Shown here: positions 23,074 to 35,330 of the stretch, in pieces
How the letters are laid out: each line of letters starts with the position of its first letter
How positions within the stretch are numbered: position 1 is the stretch's first letter
Assembly: GCA_021234155.1 (NCBI GenBank)
Contig: JAJEKV010000033.1
Span: 3,763,454-3,827,453 of the forward strand
Origin: Isoetes taiwanensis
Taxonomy: Eukaryota > Streptophyta > Lycopodiopsida > Isoetales > Isoetaceae
Direction of reading: 5' to 3'
DNA length: 64,000 bases
Program-made: the position numbers and the translations under genes
The notes under the pieces: model-generated
Databases searched by the model: none
Told to the model about the DNA's origin: nothing
What the model saw: only the letters and a program-made list of their open reading frames with translations

Positions 23074-25317
23074 GTTGTAGATGATCAAGGAGTTTAAAAC
23101 TGTATCCAGAAGGAAAAAATGCGCATTTGTGGTTGGTCCAAGGAAGTTTTGGGGAAAGGTGGAAGACATAGGCAATGGGAAGACCGCGTAACTTAGGTCA
23201 AGTGTGGCATAAGATATGAGTTGGAGGGGATTTTGGGGAAGAAAGAAAACAAAATAACAGCCGAGCTGATAAATGGCGAATGAAAAACCCATGTGAAGGC
23301 TAAAAATGGGCAAGAAAGCATCCATTATTTGGCTCTTGAATGTGCAGGTAAAGATATGGCTGGGAAAATAACAAAAATATCCAATGTTGTAGCACGAGAG
23401 GGTTTCTCATTGTCATGACCGCTTTTGTCCCATTTGCAAATCCTTGAGGAAATGGTAAATAGCAATAGAGGCTTTGAAATGGTAAGGACACATTATGCAG
23501 TCTAGGCCATTGGTTGTTGGCCATATTGTTAACCTCAAATTTGGCACTCAAGATTAACTTCAAGAGTGTAGCTTTTAAACTACAGATCATTTAAGGTGAT
23601 GAATCTATAGCTCAAATTTTATTGGAAATATAAATAAACTCAAGATAACATAAAGTTCCATTTCTAGAAATAGCTGGTACTGCTAGAGAATAATTTTTTT
23701 TTTTTTGTGTGTAGGAACACTCTCAAAACTTAGTGGAAAGAGTGATGCAATTTTGTTCAAAATCAGATAAACAATTTGGGAGATATTACGTCAAAAAATG
23801 GTCAATGGAAGTCAACACTGTGAAAATACTGAGCTCAAATCAAGAACTGAAAATGGAATGTACTATGTTTAGTTTTTCAAATTTGGTCGGCAGATAATGC
23901 AACATATATCACGTGCATGAAGTTGGAATAATTTTTCTCAAGCATAGAACATGGGATTTTGGCATTTGGATACCATTTCTTGCATAAAATATTATAAATT
24001 CAAAATTCTTGGATCAAAAAGGGTTTTCATTGATGCAAAGGCCATAGACATAAAACCAAGTTCCTTCGGCCAAAAGAAGCCCAAGAAAACACATCAGAAA
24101 TGTTAAGACTAAAAATATAGCGAAATTTCTTAAGAATCACACATTTGTCTCAGGAATAGAAAGCAAAGAAAGTGCCTCGTGAAAGAACTCAGTCTTCTCA
24201 ATTTATTTCGAGTGAAAAGCATCGTGTTCCATGCCTTCATATCTCTGAACAGTTGGTTATCCCAAACAAATCCCTTGTTTTTGTTTGTTTGCTTGATTTG
24301 TCATGATTTTAGTTTTTAGGTTGTGTTTCTGCTAAATCCACATTCTAGTCGGCATATAGGACAGATGTAGAGTATTTTTTTCTTTTTACTTTTTTTACTC
24401 TACACACATGCTAACTTCACTTTAGCAGCTTAAAAGTTGCTACTAAAAGCAAGAAACCCCAAAATGTTATGGAGACACGAAAGTTCAAAGAAGGAAAGCA
24501 CTTGATTTGTCTATAGGGGTGCGACGAGTAGCAACCCCTCAGAAGTTTACCTATTTATTTGCAAACAGACAGGAAAGGGCAAGGCAGACAAACACTTTGC
24601 TGGTAAAGATATGCAGTGACACCCACTGCTACAGATGACAAAATTGTGATGAAGATGCTCAACATTGACAAGGAGGATGACTATCTTCTGAGCATAACCA
24701 CGTTGTGGATTGGTATGTGCAAGCCTAGAGACGTGTACAAAACATCTCCGAGAACAACAAAGAAGAGCATGGAAGCACAAAGCTTCATTACTTCAACCTT
24801 TGCTTCCTCGATGTAAATTTTATACGGCATCCTCAACTGAAGCTTCAGCTAATTGTGAAATATTGTGGATGTATTGGCATCTGTAATACTATGTGATGCA
24901 AAAATAATGGTTTGTCATTCAAACAGTTTGTTCAACTGCCTCTAAATGTGTTTTAAGGTCAACTAGAATGTTTAGCCAAAACGATTGTAAAATAAGAAAT
25001 TTTTTGTCTTCTATAACTGCCAACAAAAAGCATTTTAGGGACAAGGTACAAAAGCATTAATTTCTTCATATGAATTTGCCCCATAATAAATCTTCGTCCA
25101 GTTCTTTCCCCCTCCAAAATGTGATTTATATATTTTTTGTTTTTCCTCCTTAACGTTAAACCTTCTTAACATTTCTATTTTCATGAGCAGTTTTATAAAT
25201 ATTTGGAGTAAAGGTAATAATTGGATCCTTTTTAGGGGGATTTTAGGATTTTGTAATATTTCAAAAGGAATCTTTCAAATGCACTTCTTAAATAAGTGCG
25301 TTTCAATTTAAACATTG
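23074..25317. other. Non-coding stretch, nothing recognised
   Basis: AT-rich DNA with only short, unconvincing open frames (the largest are minus-strand frames of 96-103 codons with no recognisable motif). It contains a T-tract near 23690-23707. No repeat ends or RNA gene could be identified. Confidence 0.4.
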
Positions 25318-25480
25318 TTCCCTTCCCAATACACAGGAGTGTGCATAGAGTAGAACATCATCATCCATAGAACTAGAATATAGAATAACATCTAATCTGC
25401 CTACCTAAATATAATGGTTAGGTTCCTTTGTTAGGGCTTGTGATCTCAGAGTCTATTAGGCCTCTAAGGCTAAACTAACA
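25318..25480 (+). repeat. Direct repeat (pairs with 31826-31975)
   Basis: Shares TCCCTTCCCAATACACA, GAGTG(T/C)GCA(T/C)AGAG, an ATCATC/ATCTAAT segment and TTAGGC(C/T)CT with 31826-31975 in the same orientation. It is probably part of a terminal region of the disrupted retroelement cluster between them. Confidence 0.5.
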
Positions 25481-26164
25481 TGTTAAACCAGCTCATTGCC
25501 GGACTAAAAGTCGGCATTGCACAACAGAATTGCCATTTATGTGACGTTCCACGTATTTATACGGTCTACTATACGGGACACGTACAAATACAAGCACGTC
25601 ACTCCCTAAAGGTACGCTACCATGGGGGTATGGGAATTTAATTGCAACCTAGGGGGTTACCTTAAAAAGGATTAAATTAGCTATGCTAATTTAACACATT
25701 AATAATAATAACCTATAACCTAGGAAATTAGGCTAATTACCATTTGGGAAGGCGCCACCTGCCCCAATCGAGTGGGTAGCATGGGGATTGCCAAGTTTGG
25801 ATGCCAACTTGACCCCTATCCCTGGGATTGACTCCTGAAGATCGACCAAGGAAGGCCAGGAGCTGGGCGCCATCAGACACTTGCAGAAGATCACCATAAC
25901 AGTCGTCCCTGTGAAGTAACAGCTGAATTCTCAACTCCCAGAAGATGGAGGCGCCCCATGGAAACGAGTCCAGCCAGAATTCAGGTAGGTGGCTATGTGA
26001 ATTCTAGTTAACACTTGGTTGTGTCCGTCTCTCTCTGTTCTCTTTGTGAATCAATCATAGAAACTAACCCTTGATTGTACAAACAAGTTCTCTTTATATT
26101 CAATTCTTGGTCTTACTCTGAAAGGATGGATTGTTAGTTCTTTGTTTAATCTGACTCTGAAACG
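25481..26164. other. Retroelement-like DNA at the left edge of the nested cluster
   Basis: It contains TGTGACGTTCCACG at 25538, resembling on the opposite strand TGTGATGTTCCAGC near 27588. Both look like LTR starts. No coding domain (gag, protease, integrase) is recognisable. Confidence 0.35.
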
Positions 26165-27158
26165 GGGGGATTACGGGGGGTAGAGGCCTCTGAACCGTGT
26201 ATTGTAGTATGCTCCTAGATAGCGCCCTGTAGAGTCCCATTTGATGCGGCCTGTGCACAAGAACCCACCGGGTCCTAGATGCTATGGTCTGGCTTAGCAC
26301 CAGACAAGGAACACAGTGGTGACATGAGGGGTGGGGTCTTGCATGAGCATACAAGGCTCCTGAGACTCCTACAGTGGGCTAGGCCTGATAGCCGGTCACG
26401 TTGAGGGCCGGGTATGGGTCTGACACTCCCTGGGTGTAGTGGTGTGATCCGTATGGAGCACCATGCACTTTGAGTAGATTTAGGGTGAGTAAGTCGGGTA
26501 CGGATGCGGGGGTCGCTGATGCGGCACGTATTCTCTAGCTCACCCATGGAACCACTGTGATTCTGGAAGGGGACGCCTCCCCGACCTGCCTCATCGGACC
26601 AGGCGTCATGAACCTGGAGTAGGCTCAGAGGGTGATGCCCTGAGTTTGCGTCTCCGGAAGGCTATAGCAAAGCCATAGCATGAATTGACCCATCTGCAAA
26701 GTGTGCACAGGAGGGGCGGATGGAGTGGACAACCCTAGCCAATGCTCTATGCCAGCCAACGCCATGCCAAGACTCGGTCTGCTGATCTCTTGAGGCTCAG
26801 CCGTCAGTCGATCCTCACGGGAGTCTGAGCTGGGGTAGAACCTGGGTTCTGGGTGTTTTTGTAGGATTAGATGCATATTCTATGCCGTTAGTATATTAGA
26901 TGGATGCGCCACCCTTCGTGGTGGTTATTTATGTATATTCATGCTGTGTGCTAACCCTTGTATTCATGCTTCCGCGACGTAGGAGTCCCACTGAAGGCGT
27001 GGGCCGAATGACCCCTTCGTGTCCTTCTTTCGGGCCTCATTTCATAGATGGACCGAAATAGACGGAGGGCCCTGCTCATGGTGAGATGATTGCCATGGGA
27101 GGGGAAAGTCCCCGTATGTATACGTCCGAGGGTCGTATATATTCTGGGAGCGTCACAA
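26165..27158 (-). mobile_element. LTR-like repeat arm, inverted relative to 28085-31836
   Basis: Its reverse complement matches the right-hand arm over its whole length. Anchors are TGCACAGGCCGCAT, GTCCACTCCATCCGCCCCTC, GGATCGACTGAC and the terminal TGTGACGC. It ends on the + strand ...GGGAGCGTCACA at 27158. No intact open frame is seen. With the right arm it forms a roughly 1-kb inverted repeat around about 0.9 kb. Confidence 0.65.
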
Positions 27159-27500
27159 TTTACCTGAATCTTGGCTTGCTCCAGCTCCTCGGAATGGGTC
27201 CAAACTTCTGCTGAAGGCAAAGGCGATCGAATCTTGGAGATCTGTTATGCAAAGCTGGCTTGATGACGTCTCGCAATGCGAAATAACAGCTTGGCTTGGC
27301 CGGAATGGCTCAAGGAAGCTAAAATGCGAAAATGGAAAAGGTTTAGGGTTTTTTTTTGTTCCTTTTACATGACCCTTTTAGGGTTAGGGCTAAAAGGGCA
27401 TGTGGGGTTTTGCAACGTGGCAAAGGGTTTAAATGCACATCTAAAGATATGTGCAACCTAGAAGGTTGCCCCCTAGGGCGCAACCCTTTACGGTTTCCAA

Positions 27501-27526
27501 GTACATGTCGTCAAGGCGACATGTAC
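27501..27526. repeat. Perfect 10-bp hairpin
   Basis: GTACATGTCG and CGACATGTAC are separated by TCAAGG. It lies in the spacer between the two inverted arms. It could be a transcript hairpin or an element end. Confidence 0.6.
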
Positions 27527-28071
27527 GAGTGACATAGCCATATAATATACGTATTCGTACCATACATTATGCTGGAACATCACATTGGAGGTAAATTTTA
27601 GGTAGGGCTCCAAATGCACTCTATGAGTAGTCACTTATTCTTGACTCTATTTTATGTTTTCTAGACACTTTCTTAGGGGTATGACATGTTTTCCTAGCTT
27701 AAAATTTGATTTTAAGCCTCCTTATACTATCAAATTACTCTAATTATCTATATTTCTTGGTGAACTATGGTCAAATACTCACACAGTGCGCCATAGCCCC
27801 GATCTAAATTTTAGCTAAGGCCCCAGGCACACTCTGAGAGTAGTCAGTTTCTAGTGGCCAAATTTTTCAAGTTTTTTAAAATTTCAAGTTATTTTTTCTT
27901 TTCACTAACTATTACTAGCTTAGCTCTTTTACACTATTGATGAAAAAGAAATTTCTCCTTCGCCATTTCCCGAGATTCATGCTTGAAATTTCAACTGCAA
28001 GACTGAAGATCTAGACTGTTAGTACTACCAGGAAAATAATCAGTGCTCGATCTTGGTCCTCCAAGACCATT

Positions 28072-28083
28072 GCTCTGATACCA
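28072..28083 (-). other. Primer-binding-site-like motif (initiator Met tRNA type)
   Basis: On the minus strand this reads TGGTATCAGAGC, the standard plant retrotransposon primer-binding site. It sits one base inside the end ...GGGGCGTCACA of the LTR-like arm that begins at 28085. This identifies the arm as a 5' LTR of a minus-strand element. Confidence 0.65.
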
Positions 28084-28275
28084 CTGTGACGCCCCCTGCT
28101 CGTATATGATGCTCCCATTGTATAGAACCGGAGTTCATCCCTCCTGTCAATGCCCTTGCTGACATGTGGCTGTCCACCCAACATCAGATCCTTGCTAACA
28201 GACAATAATCCAATGGGGAAGAATGGATGTATCATTCATCCCGAAACAGCTGCGGAAGCACATCAAACATGAGCA

Positions 28276-31144
28276 TTCGATAGATGGAATCTGAACAAAT
28301 GCAATTTGCTCGCATCAAAGTTGGGTTGCAATGGTTCAAGGAGGGCCGATGCACAGGTTTTTTCTTCAGAGCTGCCAAAACAAGAAAGCTAGATGCATAT
28401 CTTCAGTCTCTTCAGATTCAGGATGGGCTTGTTCTTTCAGATCCAACTGAGCTTAGAGGCTTTTTGCACAATCACTTTTCTGCTTTCTTCACTGCTCGAC
28501 GTCTTCCCTTTCAGTTAGATTTTCAAGCGGCTTTGCTTGCTAAGGTGCATCCGATAGTCACTAATGAGCAAAGGGCCACGTTAGAGGCTGAGATCAGCCA
28601 GAATGATTTAGCCGAGGCCACATTTCCTCTCAAGAGGGGCAAGTGTCTGGGTCTTGATGGTATTCCGGTGGAAGTTTTCCAGGAGTATTGGGAGTGGCTT
28701 GGTGCAGATGTGTATGATGCTTTTCGAGATTTTAAAAGACAGATCCTCAATTCTGGTTGCATCTCCCTTATTCCAAAATGTAAGGATCCCTCTTCCATTT
28801 CAGATTGGCGCCCCATTATCTTGTTGTCCTCAGTGTACAAGATCTTTGCTAAAGCTTTTGCTCAGAAGCTTCGTGGCGTGCTTACCGAGCCCATCTCTTC
28901 CACACAGTCAGGTTTCTTGCCTTGCCGGTGTATCTTGAATAATGTGGCAGCAGCATATGAGGGTCTCTATTGGGCTAGAATGCATGGCTACCCCATTGTA
29001 TACTTGAAGCTGGATTTTGCAAAAGCATATGACAGTGTTGACTGGAGTTTCCTGGAGCAGTGCCTTTTACGCCTTGGTTTTGGTGCCGAGTTCACAACAG
29101 ACGTTATGAAACTTCATTATTCTGCTCGTTCTTCAGTTCTTTTTCAAGAAGAACCATCGACATTTTTTTAAGTGGGACGTGGCATTCGCCAGGGCTGTCC
29201 TTTGGCACCGCTGCTTTTTACAATTGTGGCAGAGATTCTTTCTCAGATATTCTCTCTTGCAGTCAGGAAGACATCCTGCATAGTCTTCCCATGAATAATG
29301 GTTCACAAGAGATTTGTAATCAGTATGCAGACGACACTTTCTTGTTCTTAATGGCTGATGAGTTGGACAGTCTCTCCTTGGCTTCTGGTATCTTTGTGGG
29401 ATGGCAAAAGTGTACGGCCTTGTGGGCCCTAGACTCTCCAGTGCCGTCTTCTGTGGTTGCGTTTCCATGGAAGGTTCTTCCTTCTGGGAAGGCAACTAGG
29501 CTTCTGGGCATTCCAATTGGTATACATCTCTCATCTGGAGACACGTGGGATGTCATTATTAAGGGGTTGGAAAGGCATTTGTTCTAGTGGTCCACGGCTA
29601 AGTTATCCATGGCTGGTTGTGTAACTGTGGCAAAGTGAATTCTGAGTAGTACACATGTCTACATGGCATCCATCTTGCTGGCACCCCAGACAAAGATGCA
29701 ACTCATTGTTCGTACTGTCAGGAACTTTATCTGGGGTGGCACTGAAGAAGGAGCTGATGTTAAAGTTAGTTGGGCGAAGTGCATTATGCCCAAACTTTGT
29801 GGGGGGTTGGGGATGATTCACTTTCTTCTCTAGAGCAAGGTGCTGATTTCTAAGTTCATATGGTGGATTCTAAAGAATGCTGATAATTCTCCAGGTCTGC
29901 GTCCCATTTACCAGTCTTTACAGATGTGCATTTCCTTTGGCTCTCCATCCATTAAGCCACTCCTCCCATGGGCATTATTCTATCCACTTTCTCTATATCC
30001 TAATGCATCTCCTTTCCTCAAGGGATTGCTAGCTGCTTGGGACTATGCGTACTTTGTTTCAGTTCCATCCAACGGCCTACACAGATCCTACAGCCAGTTG
30101 CTGGTGGATCCCTTTGGGTGACGGCCAGACAGATTGTCTCCTGGTCTCTTCTGTCCATCCATTGACGCAACATCGGTGGCAAGCAGCGGGTGTGCTCATG
30201 GTGTCTGCATGGTATAACGAGACAAGATTGTTGACGTGGAATGAGTTCAAATTGAAGTTCCTCCTCCTTCGGTGGGACCGTGGCATTTGGGAAAAAGTAG
30301 CTGCTACACTTCCTCCACACCCATGAGACGTGGCTCCCCAGCTCTGGTGGCAGTGTTAAGGAGGAGCACCTGGTGCATTCGATGTATGTGGTCCTGCTTC
30401 ATCCTGAAGTGTTGCCTCCATCGCCAAAGTGGCCTTTGGCTATCCCTGAGCCTCATCCAAAAGCAGTCTGGCGATGGGTATGGGATAAATTGCTCCATCC
30501 TAAGCTATCTATTTTATGGTGGCAGATCATCCATAGATGCGTGCGGGTAAACAGTGTTGTTCATCGATTTCGTCCAGAAGTCTCTGTGATCTGCCCTCTT
30601 TGCATACAGAGGAACGAGGCAATTGAGCACTGCTTTTTCTTGTGTCACCATGCTCGACTTGCTCGGCAGTGGCTTTTGAGCCTTTTCCATTGTGACTTGA
30701 ATAGTCAACAGGTCCTACTATCAGTCTATCCTAGTTCTTGGGACAAGTTGGCAAAGAGGGCTTTCCGCTTAGCATCTGCTTGGATCATCTGGTCCATCTG
30801 GAAGAGACGAAATCTTCTTATCTTCAAGTGACAGGTCTTTTCAGATACGCAAGTGCTGAGCGATGCTCGTAGTCGCATTGTAAAGGCGTACAAATGTTCT
30901 TCCTTAAAGGAGGACATCAAGAGTGTCATTTGGGAGCGATATCTGCAGATTCAGACTTACTCATAACAAACAGTTGTGCTCGTGGTAATATGTATTCTTT
31001 GCTTTTCTATGTTATGTATGTGGTGGGTAGTGTTGCTCTAGTGGACATCTTCTCCATTGGGTTTTGAGTCTCCCATGTACTCTTTGTACTCTTTTGAGTA
31101 ATAAAGGTCCACGTTCATCCAAAAAAAAAAAAAAAAAAAAAAAA
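28276..31144 (+). mobile_element. 5'-truncated L1-type LINE with poly-A tail
   Basis: It is bounded by the 9-bp duplication ACATGAGCA at 28267-28275 and 31146-31154. The 3' end reads TTTTGAGTAATAAAGGTCC and then a 24-A tail (31121-31144), the mark of target-primed reverse transcription. The endonuclease and ORF1 are missing, so the copy is 5' truncated. The reverse transcriptase and a C-terminal zinc-knuckle region are recognisable. It landed inside an LTR-like repeat and is therefore younger than that repeat. Confidence 0.88.
28284..30831 (+). pseudogene. LINE ORF2 reverse transcriptase remnant
   Basis: The first frame (28284-29171) has GKCLGLDGIPVEVFQEYW, ISLIPKCKDPSSISDWRPI and VYLKLDFAKAYDSVDWSFL, the fingers and first catalytic Asp region. 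A stop and indel follow near 29170. The GIRQGCPLAPLLFT motif lies in another frame (about 29175-29225), and the catalytic YADD box (NQYADDTFLFL, about 29315-29350) in a third. The C-terminal zf-RVT domain is at 30373-30831: LSILWWQIIHRCVRVN, then CPLC with C...H spacing in EAIEHCFFLCHHARL. Several frame breaks make it inactive. The domain order is that of plant L1 elements. Confidence 0.88.
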
Positions 31145-31836
31145 CACATGAGCACATAACATCAAATAACATACATATCCACCTCGAAGGGTAGCTCACC
31201 ATAACATAACATCTGTAACAACAACATCAGTAACATCAACATAAGGGGAATCGTACCTAAGGCTCAGACTCATGGGGATCGACTGACAGCTTGGGTCTCC
31301 AGAAGTCAATGTAGACAGAATTCATGGCAAATGGATTGGGCTGGCATAAGAACATGGTCGTTGGGTAGTCCACTCCATCCGCCCCTCCTGTGCATACTTT
31401 GCGAATAGGCTGATAAGTCTTGGAGCCTGACCGTAGCCTGCCGGGTGCATAGCCAAAGGGGCTATCCTGGGTTATATCTCCCCAAATATCGATGAGGAAA
31501 GAGGAGATCACTTCCCCGCCCCAGAAGATGCATGCCAGTTACAAGCGGGCTAGAGAGCCACTGCTCGTCTATGACTTCAACCCCATTGAAGGTGACGCAT
31601 CACCCAAGAGATGTCGAGCTCATACCTTGCCCACGCTCAGTGGCAACAATATTCCCTGGTAGACTTTGCACACTAGAGGGATCAACTGTAACCGGACAAG
31701 TCTTCCATGTCAGCCGGTCTAGCTCCGCCACCCACAGCCAGGCGGGCTCTTATGCACAGGCCGCATTTATTGGATACTAATGAGGCTGTCTAGGAACATC
31801 ATCTATGAAGGCTCTGGGTCTCTACCTCCCTTCCCA

Positions 31837-32202
31837 ATACACAAGAGTGCGCACAGAGCAATACAATATCATCTAATGAACCGAAATAACAGAGTAAAGA
31901 TTTAATCTATCTACTCTAATCATACATGGTTACGTTCATTCATTAGTGACTATGGATGTTAGGCTCTAGAGGTCATCTACAGCTAAGAATAGATGCAAAT
32001 CCAGCCCTTCCTTTAGAGAATCAAGCCCTTCCTTTAGAGAAGTATTAGCTTGTGTCAATCTGCTTTCTTACAAAATAGGTACACCTTGGACAGTTATATT
32101 CCAGCAATCAAACGGCTTCATTGGAACAGTTTTTCTAGCCAAGACTGTGTGTTGCTTAAATTGGGTTTTAGTTAAGCCTTTTACATAGTTAGATGGGATT
32201 TT
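31837..32202. other. Non-coding; direct repeat copy at 31826-31975
   Basis: 31826-31975 pairs with 25318-25480. At about 32006-32040 the 18-mer CAAGCCCTTCCTTTAGAGAA-like unit is duplicated in tandem. No gene is seen. Confidence 0.45.
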
Positions 32203-32370
32203 ATAGAATTGGCATCGATCCGAGCCATTGGATTGGCATTCTGGGAAGATACGAGCAGCTATATATGCACTATTCATTCTTGTGGTTGGTTATCGGCGTC
32301 TTCTCACAGCAGCTTCTCTTCCTTGCCCATTGCTTCCCTTGGCTCTATCCATCTTTGTTTCTTCCCTTTG
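32203..32370 (+). repeat. Copy of the leader of the RTE-like element
   Basis: GGCATCGATCCGAGCCATTG... through CTATATATGCACTATTCATT and GTTATCGGCGTCTTCTCACA recurs at 34169-34300 with about 85-90% identity by eye. It is probably the 5' region of a non-LTR element, here without its coding part. Confidence 0.65.
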
Positions 32371-32623
32371 AGATTGTTCTTCCCCCGGGGGGTGCACTTA
32401 TACATAATGGGGGTATAGCATCTGCGTTCGGAGGGTAGCAAAAAACCCCCCTTGTATACGCAGCTATACAAGGCAATTTGACCCCTCTGTGTATAGATAT
32501 TGCTCCAAATTAGAGCCTAAAAACACCCCTAACCCCTAAGTATACGTACGCAAATGGTCCAAAAAACACCCCTCCGTTGAACTCTCATGGGTTATACACT
32601 GATCAAAGGTGAATCCCCCAGGG

Positions 32624-32720
32624 CTCTTCCTCGTTTCTTCCTCTTTAGATCGCTCTGCCTCTTTTCTTCCCTTTTAGATTGCTCTTCCTCTTTCCTTCCC
32701 TTTTCGCTTGCTCTTCCGCA
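32624..32720 (+). repeat. CT-rich tandem repeat (~32 bp, about 3 copies)
   Basis: TTCTTCC(C)TTTTAGAT(C/T)GCTCT(G/T)CCTC recurs about three times. Non-coding. Confidence 0.6.
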
Positions 32721-32786
32721 TGGTTTCTTGAAAGTAGATTTTTGCTTTGCATGCTATGAGGAGGATTCACAAACTGAGGTAGCAGA

Positions 32787-33246
32787 CGGTTGATTTTCTC
32801 ACAGGGACACCAACGGTTTGAAGGCGGCCCTGGTATCTTTCTTTGTGGTATTTTGTTGCATGCAGGACGGATTCGTCAGAATCGAATCAATTCATAGAGA
32901 CTTGGGAAGCTCAGGCATCTTGGAAGTATTCATCTTGCTTTGCCAATTTTCTATGCATTTTGCAGGCGTGATTCATTCTTCCTTAGCACAATTGCCTCGT
33001 GCATACTGGCTGATTTATGCATGTCAATTGAAGGAGTAGCATTTCTTGCATGCATCTCTGGTCCAGATTGCTTTTTTGGATGGAATCCCTCGATTGCTTT
33101 TCGTATTTTGCGTAGATAACAGACGGTTGATTTCCTCATAGTGACACCAACGGTTTGAAGGCAGCTCTGGTATATCTCTTTGTGTTATTTGGTTGCATGC
33201 AGGGCAGATTCGTCAATCAATTCATAGAGACTTGGGCAACTCAGCT
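32787..33246 (+). repeat. Direct duplication of ~130 bp
   Basis: 32787-32930 and 33122-33246 share GACACCAACGGTTTGAAGGC, TTGCATGCAGG and ATTCATAGAGACTTGGG. The spacing is about 335 bp. Nothing coding is recognised. 33247-34168 is AT-rich with no recognisable feature. Confidence 0.65.
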
Positions 33247-34168
33247 TACTCTGACAAATCATCTCATCTTGGCATACTTCATCAATTTTAACTATTCTTA
33301 ATCTGGCCATGCATGCTGCTCCGCTTTCTCCAGGTGCGCTCTGCGCTCCCTTCTGCTGTTCGGATTTTGCACAGATAAGTTTAGTTGCCCTTTTTCCATT
33401 TTATACATTTATAGGAATTTTACATACTAACAAATGTAAAAATATATAGTGTTGCTGTTAAGGTATAGATTTGTCATCTTATGGATGAGGGTTCAAGCCA
33501 TGGTACTGTTAATCCAATTTTTTTAGCTTTAGTTGGTTAAGTTTAATATTCCCGCTAACGTATGCTTCTTATCTTCTAGTCATCGTACAGACCACTTTCG
33601 CAGGCCTCATCTCGTCCACTTATGTTTTTATCCTCTCATAATAGATAGCTTTAACTGGGCTCCTCTTGCCAACTTATGTTTTTGATCCTCTCATATTAGA
33701 ACAAGCTTGACTGTTGCCAATTCAACGAGTCGTTGTTTTTAACCCAGTCATTTGTGCTTGCCCTCTTTATCCATTTTGGCTATGCCTTTGACCTTAACCT
33801 CGACTTTAAACTGGATCTCCACTCAGTCCCCCTAATATGTTATTTTCTTTTCATTTAACATTTATGCTTAGAAAAGTTCCCTTTTTTTGTATCCTTCGTC
33901 ATTACCTTACCTTCTCCTTAGACCCTGATTCCGATCCTATCATCTTGTCTTCGCCTTACACCCACTCGGTACGCCCTCTGCTTGTCACAGTAGTGCCTCA
34001 GTAGGAGCGGCCCAAGGAGTTTCGCATGATGGTAGTCGTCGTCTTCTCACTCTTGCTATGTCATTTGGACTCTAACTCAATGTCTTGATGTTTCTCGTCG
34101 GCGTGGCTTATATAAAGGAAGTTCTCTAGTTGTCGGCCAGTTTTTGTGTTCTTTGCGAGTCCTTTACC

Positions 34169-35330
34169 AGAACAGGCATCGACCCGAGCCATCGGATCGG
34201 TATTCTGGGAAGGGACGAGCATCTATATATGCACTATTCATTCTTGTGGTTGGTTATCGGCGTCTTCTCACAGCAGCGTCTCTTCCCTCCCTACCCGCCC
34301 TTTTATATAGTTTGGAGTTTGTTTCATATTCATGTTTATTTTCTTTTCGATTCTAACTCCATTATCCTCCGCTCATTGGGTGTTGCTATGGTAATTATTG
34401 TCGTCTATGTTTTATATGTTTTTGTTCAGTACTGACCACCCGTTGGGTGATGCTTTTTTTCCACCCGATGGCTGATGCAAATTATTTTTCACCCACTGGT
34501 GATGCTATCTCTATATTTTTCCATAGTTGTTGATAGATACCGCCCCGCTAATTATCGCACGATTATGGTTAGCTCCTCAGTTGCAATACTGCTTGCAGGA
34601 ATCCTAAGAAAGCGGTTGATGACTTGGGCTGAGGGACCAGGGCTTTGTGCTATAGGCCATGCACGATTTAGACCTCGACATTCGACTCTTGTTCATACTT
34701 TACATTGTGTACCTTGCTAGAGGACAATCATAATAAATGATATGGTCTTATTATTGCTTTGAGGATCTTGCAAAAGTTTTTGACACAATCCTTAGAGATG
34801 AGATATGGAGGAGATTTAGTGTCCCGAGGACTTGCAAAATATATTTTATAGGTTGTATGAGGCAATGCCGACTCAAATGCCACCATCGAGCTAATCTATT
34901 GCTAGAAGCATGGGCTTACGCCAGGGTTGTCCACCTTCTCCAACTTAAATTGGGTTATACATTGACCAGCTTGAGGATTGTGTTGCCCAATGTGGAAGTA
35001 GAGAGGCAAAACTTGAATATAATATCATTAGGCAGTTGTTGTATGAAGATGATGTAGATCTTCTAGCACATCCCCTGCCAGTATGCAACAACATCTGGAT
35101 GCCCTTGACAGTTTTTGCCAAAATACTGGTATACAAGTCAACTTAGCCAAAACCAAGGTTCTAGTGATTTCTTCTTCTAGGCAGTCAAGAGCACTTCATT
35201 TCACATATCAGTATCAAATAGTAGAGGTGGTACAAACATACAAGTACCTTGGTATAGATTTTATGACCATTATGCATTGGGATACATGTATCCAAAAAGG
35301 ATCACTGTAGATGGAAAGCCTTTGTATGCT
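34169..35330 (+). mobile_element. Degraded RTE-like non-LTR retrotransposon (reverse transcriptase remnant)
   Basis: The leader at 34169-34300 matches 32203-32370. The reverse transcriptase pieces are in order but in different frames: DRYRPANYRTIMV (about 34533-34575), LAKVFDTILRDEIWRRF (about 34765), GLRQGCPPSPT (about 34912-34945), LLYEDDVDLLAH (about 35034-35070, where relatives have YADD) and QVNLAKTKVLV with YKYLGIDF (35083-35265). The alanine of the catalytic box is changed to glutamate and at least three frame breaks are present, so it is dead. It is a different lineage from the L1 at 28.3-31.1 kb. A three-fold repeat around ACCCG(T/A)TGG(G/C)TGATGC lies at about 34436-34512. Confidence 0.8.

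Larger units (their letters stand above)
28085..31836 (-). mobile_element. LTR-like repeat arm (minus strand) split by a LINE
   Basis: 28085-28275 and 31146-31836 together form one LTR-like sequence of about 880 bp, matching the reverse complement of 26165-27158. The intervening 28276-31144 is a LINE insertion with a 9-bp target duplication. The primer-binding site next to 28085 gives its orientation. No retroviral-type proteins are visible nearby, so the parent element is deleted or non-autonomous. Confidence 0.6.
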
